Part shown: piece after piece, positions 13,440 to 14,898 of the stretch
Layout of the letters: each line of letters starts with the position of its first letter
Position numbering within the stretch: the first letter of the stretch is position 1
NCBI GenBank assembly: GCA_964631265.1
Contig: CAZVWW010000053.1
Coordinates: 1 to 14,898 of the forward strand
Direction: 5' to 3'
Length of the DNA: 14,898 nt
Source of the DNA: CAZVWW01 sp964631265
GTDB lineage: Bacteria; Thermotogota; Thermotogae; MWEM01
Notes under the pieces: model-generated
What the model saw: the letters and a program-made list of their open reading frames with translations, nothing else
Told to the model about the DNA's origin: nothing
Database searches by the model: none
Position numbers and translations under genes: made by a program

Positions 13440-14347
13440 TTGGCAAGCCTACAATTCCAATCATCTACGCTCCCACAGCGACCGGAAAATCCGAGTTAAT
13501 CATGACATTTTGTGAAAACCGGCCGTGTGAGATATGCTCAATGGATTCCATGCAGATATACAAGCACATGGATATCGGGACGGCTAAGCCCTCTCTCGAA
13601 GACAGAAAAAGAGTAAGACACCATCTCATCGATATCGTTGAGCCTTCTGAAGAATACAATGTCAACCGATACCGGCTTGATGCGTTGGAAGTTGTCGAAC
13701 AGGTATTATCCACCGGGAGCCGACCCGTTTTCATTGGGGGTACCGGTTTATATATGGATGTGTTGAAATACGGGCTTTTTGAGGGTGTCCCAAAAGATAA
13801 TGCCCTCCGGGACCGGTTAAAAGCTGAAGAAAAAGAATCGCCGGGAATACTCAGAAGCAAACTCAAAGCAATCGATAGAACAAGCTGGGAGAAGATACAT
13901 CCCAATGATACAAAGCGGATCATCAGGGCCCTTGAGATCTATTTCAAGACGGGAAAGACCAAAGAAGAACTTGCCAATCAAAGAGAAGAAGACAAACGAT
14001 TCAAAATCATTGTCCTTGAAAGAGATAGGGAGGAATTGTACAGAAGAATCAATCAGAGGGTTGAACAGATGGTCGAGAAAGGGCTGATAGACGAAACACA
14101 GTCGCTGCTTAAAAAATACAGTCTCTCCTCTCAGGCAGGCAAGGCCATCGGATACCGAGAGACCATCGATTTTTTGAACGGACGAATTGAGAATAAAGAT
14201 GAGTATATCACCACCCTGAAAAAAAACACGCGACACTACGCTAGAAGACAAATAATATGGTCCCGGAGATATAAGCGAAAAGAGATCATTAATCTCAGCA
14301 ACAGAACACTTCCTGCTATCTTAAGGGAACTTGAGAGCGCTATCTAA
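13433..14347 (+). CDS. miaA: tRNA dimethylallyltransferase (MiaA)
   Basis: Transfers dimethylallyl from DMAPP to A37 of tRNAs that read U-starting codons (i6A37). It is 304 aa, about usual for the family. The P-loop is APTATGKSE (13-21), with Ala where Gly is common. The catalytic aspartate is Asp38 in SMDSMQIYKHMDIGTAKP, followed by VRHHLIDIVEPSEEYNV, the FIGGTGLYMDVLKYG block (100-114), HPNDTKRIIRALEIY and AIGYRE. The start is a TTG at 13433 or the adjacent TTG at 13436; GGTG lies 7-10 bases upstream, and either overlaps the methyltransferase stop. This coupling implies one transcript. Confidence 0.95.
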   Translation: MLIGKPTIPIIYAPTATGKSELIMTFCENRPCEICSMDSMQIYKHMDIGTAKPSLEDRKRVRHHLIDIVEPSEEYNVNRYRLDALEVVEQVLSTGSRPVFIGGTGLYMDVLKYGLFEGVPKDNALRDRLKAEEKESPGILRSKLKAIDRTSWEKIHPNDTKRIIRALEIYFKTGKTKEELANQREEDKRFKIIVLERDREELYRRINQRVEQMVEKGLIDETQSLLKKYSLSSQAGKAIGYRETIDFLNGRIENKDEYITTLKKNTRHYARRQIIWSRRYKRKEIINLSNRTLPAILRELESAI

Positions 14348-14372
14348 TTTAACGTTATAAGAGGAGAGGTTC

Positions 14373-14898
14373 GTGTTTTACTTACAAAAGATCATCAGTT
14401 CATTTGTGGAACTCCCCGGCTTGTTAATCGCCATACTGTTCCTTTTCACGATTCTGTTGTTCATAAAGGGACGAAAAAAGAGCTTTGCGTTTCTTCTGAT
14501 CTTCACAATCGCCTTTTATTTCATCTCAACCGAAGCCTCCGTTAGACTATTCGTCACACCTTATGAATACCAGTTCTCAGAGACACCTGTTCCGCAGAAA
14601 ACCAATCCTGACACAACAAGGATTGTGGTCTTAAGCGGCGGTTTGGTCAGAGGGGTGCAATCACAGGGCAGAGAATTTGATCAGATAGGCCAAAGCTCGA
14701 TGATGCGTCTCTACAAAGGATTTGAACTGTACAAACAAAACAATGTGAAGATGATCCTGACAGGTGGCAATGTCTACAACGAACCGGGGGGATCCATCTC
14801 AAAAACCATGAAAAAGGTCATCCTGAACTGGGATGTACCAAACGACGATGTCGTCTGTGAAGAACAGTCAAAAACAACAGCAGAGAATGCCGAATTCA
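14373..14898 (+). CDS. DUF218 (YdcF/SanA/ElyC-like) membrane protein, 3' partial
   Basis: A GTG at 14373 lies six bases after GAGGAG and opens 175 codons that run off the right edge. Two hydrophobic helices (about 15-31 and 38-54) are followed by a DUF218 domain: IVVLSGGLVRG (84-94), the MILTGGN turn (127-133) and EEQSKTTAEN (163-172), the conserved ExxSxxTxEN-type motif. Two N-terminal helices before the domain is the layout of ElyC, an E. coli protein needed for envelope integrity; SanA and YdcF are other members. The biochemical activity of the family is poorly defined. It lies 25 bp after miaA and is probably in the same operon. The C-terminal part of the domain is outside the window. Confidence 0.85.
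   Translation, partial: MFYLQKIISSFVELPGLLIAILFLFTILLFIKGRKKSFAFLLIFTIAFYFISTEASVRLFVTPYEYQFSETPVPQKTNPDTTRIVVLSGGLVRGVQSQGREFDQIGQSSMMRLYKGFELYKQNNVKMILTGGNVYNEPGGSISKTMKKVILNWDVPNDDVVCEEQSKTTAENAEF

Noticed and set aside
13817..14251. A 144-codon minus-strand frame inside miaA
   Set aside because: It is antisense to conserved MiaA sequence and is rich in Phe and Ser, as expected of a shadow frame.
1..14898. Mobile elements, CRISPR arrays, tRNA or rRNA genes, phage genes
   Set aside because: No transposase motif, spaced repeat array, tRNA-like cloverleaf or rRNA sequence was noticed; the window is almost fully occupied by ordinary genes.

Overview
The window is bacterial chromosomal DNA of moderate GC, densely packed with short spacers and several overlapping genes. 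It reads as an uncultivated or draft genome: one run of exactly 100 N is flanked by the same 55 bases on both sides. An anaerobic lifestyle is inferred from a two-subunit class I (Fe-S, oxygen-labile) fumarase, a xanthine-dehydrogenase-family molybdoenzyme and a ferritin-like diiron protein. I cannot place the phylum. TTG starts are frequent, and no mobile element, CRISPR array, tRNA or rRNA is visible.

Region 1 (2-4220, + strand) is a compact catabolic-looking unit. It holds the molybdenum-binding subunit of a xanthine dehydrogenase/aldehyde oxidase family enzyme (5' end outside the window), a carbon-nitrogen hydrolase of the omega-amidase/nitrilase type, and the alpha and beta subunits of a class I fumarate hydratase-type lyase. 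The last three genes overlap. A weak hairpin with a T-rich tail follows.

Region 2 (4221-6298) has its own promoter-like sequence driving an ArsB/NhaD/SLC13-type ion transporter (+). This gene converges on a ferritin-like diiron protein (-), and their stop codons overlap. A 214-bp divergent intergenic region follows, with TGn-TATAAT extended -10 promoters facing both ways, a 15-bp palindrome and a possible 9-codon leader ORF.

Region 3 (6299-11138, +) holds housekeeping genes: metG (methionyl-tRNA synthetase with C-terminal tRNA-binding domain), gyrA (DNA gyrase A, with alanine at the quinolone serine position) and an orphan STAS-domain anti-sigma-factor-antagonist-like protein.

Region 4 (11259-14898, +) follows the assembly gap. 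It contains an acidic lipoprotein of unknown function, a small membrane-anchored coiled-coil protein, an RsmJ/YpiP-like SAM methyltransferase, miaA (tRNA dimethylallyltransferase) and the first 175 codons of a YdcF/ElyC-like DUF218 membrane protein. Spacers are 6-25 bp or negative, so these are probably co-transcribed. If the 55-bp flanks are one and the same sequence, the transcription unit continues from gyrA and STAS with only 21 bp between the STAS stop and the lipoprotein start.

No clearly new multi-gene system stands out. The most interesting leads are the molybdoenzyme/amidase/fumarase cluster, the divergent control region, the unknown lipoprotein and coiled-coil protein beside RNA-modification genes, and the natural GyrA alanine.
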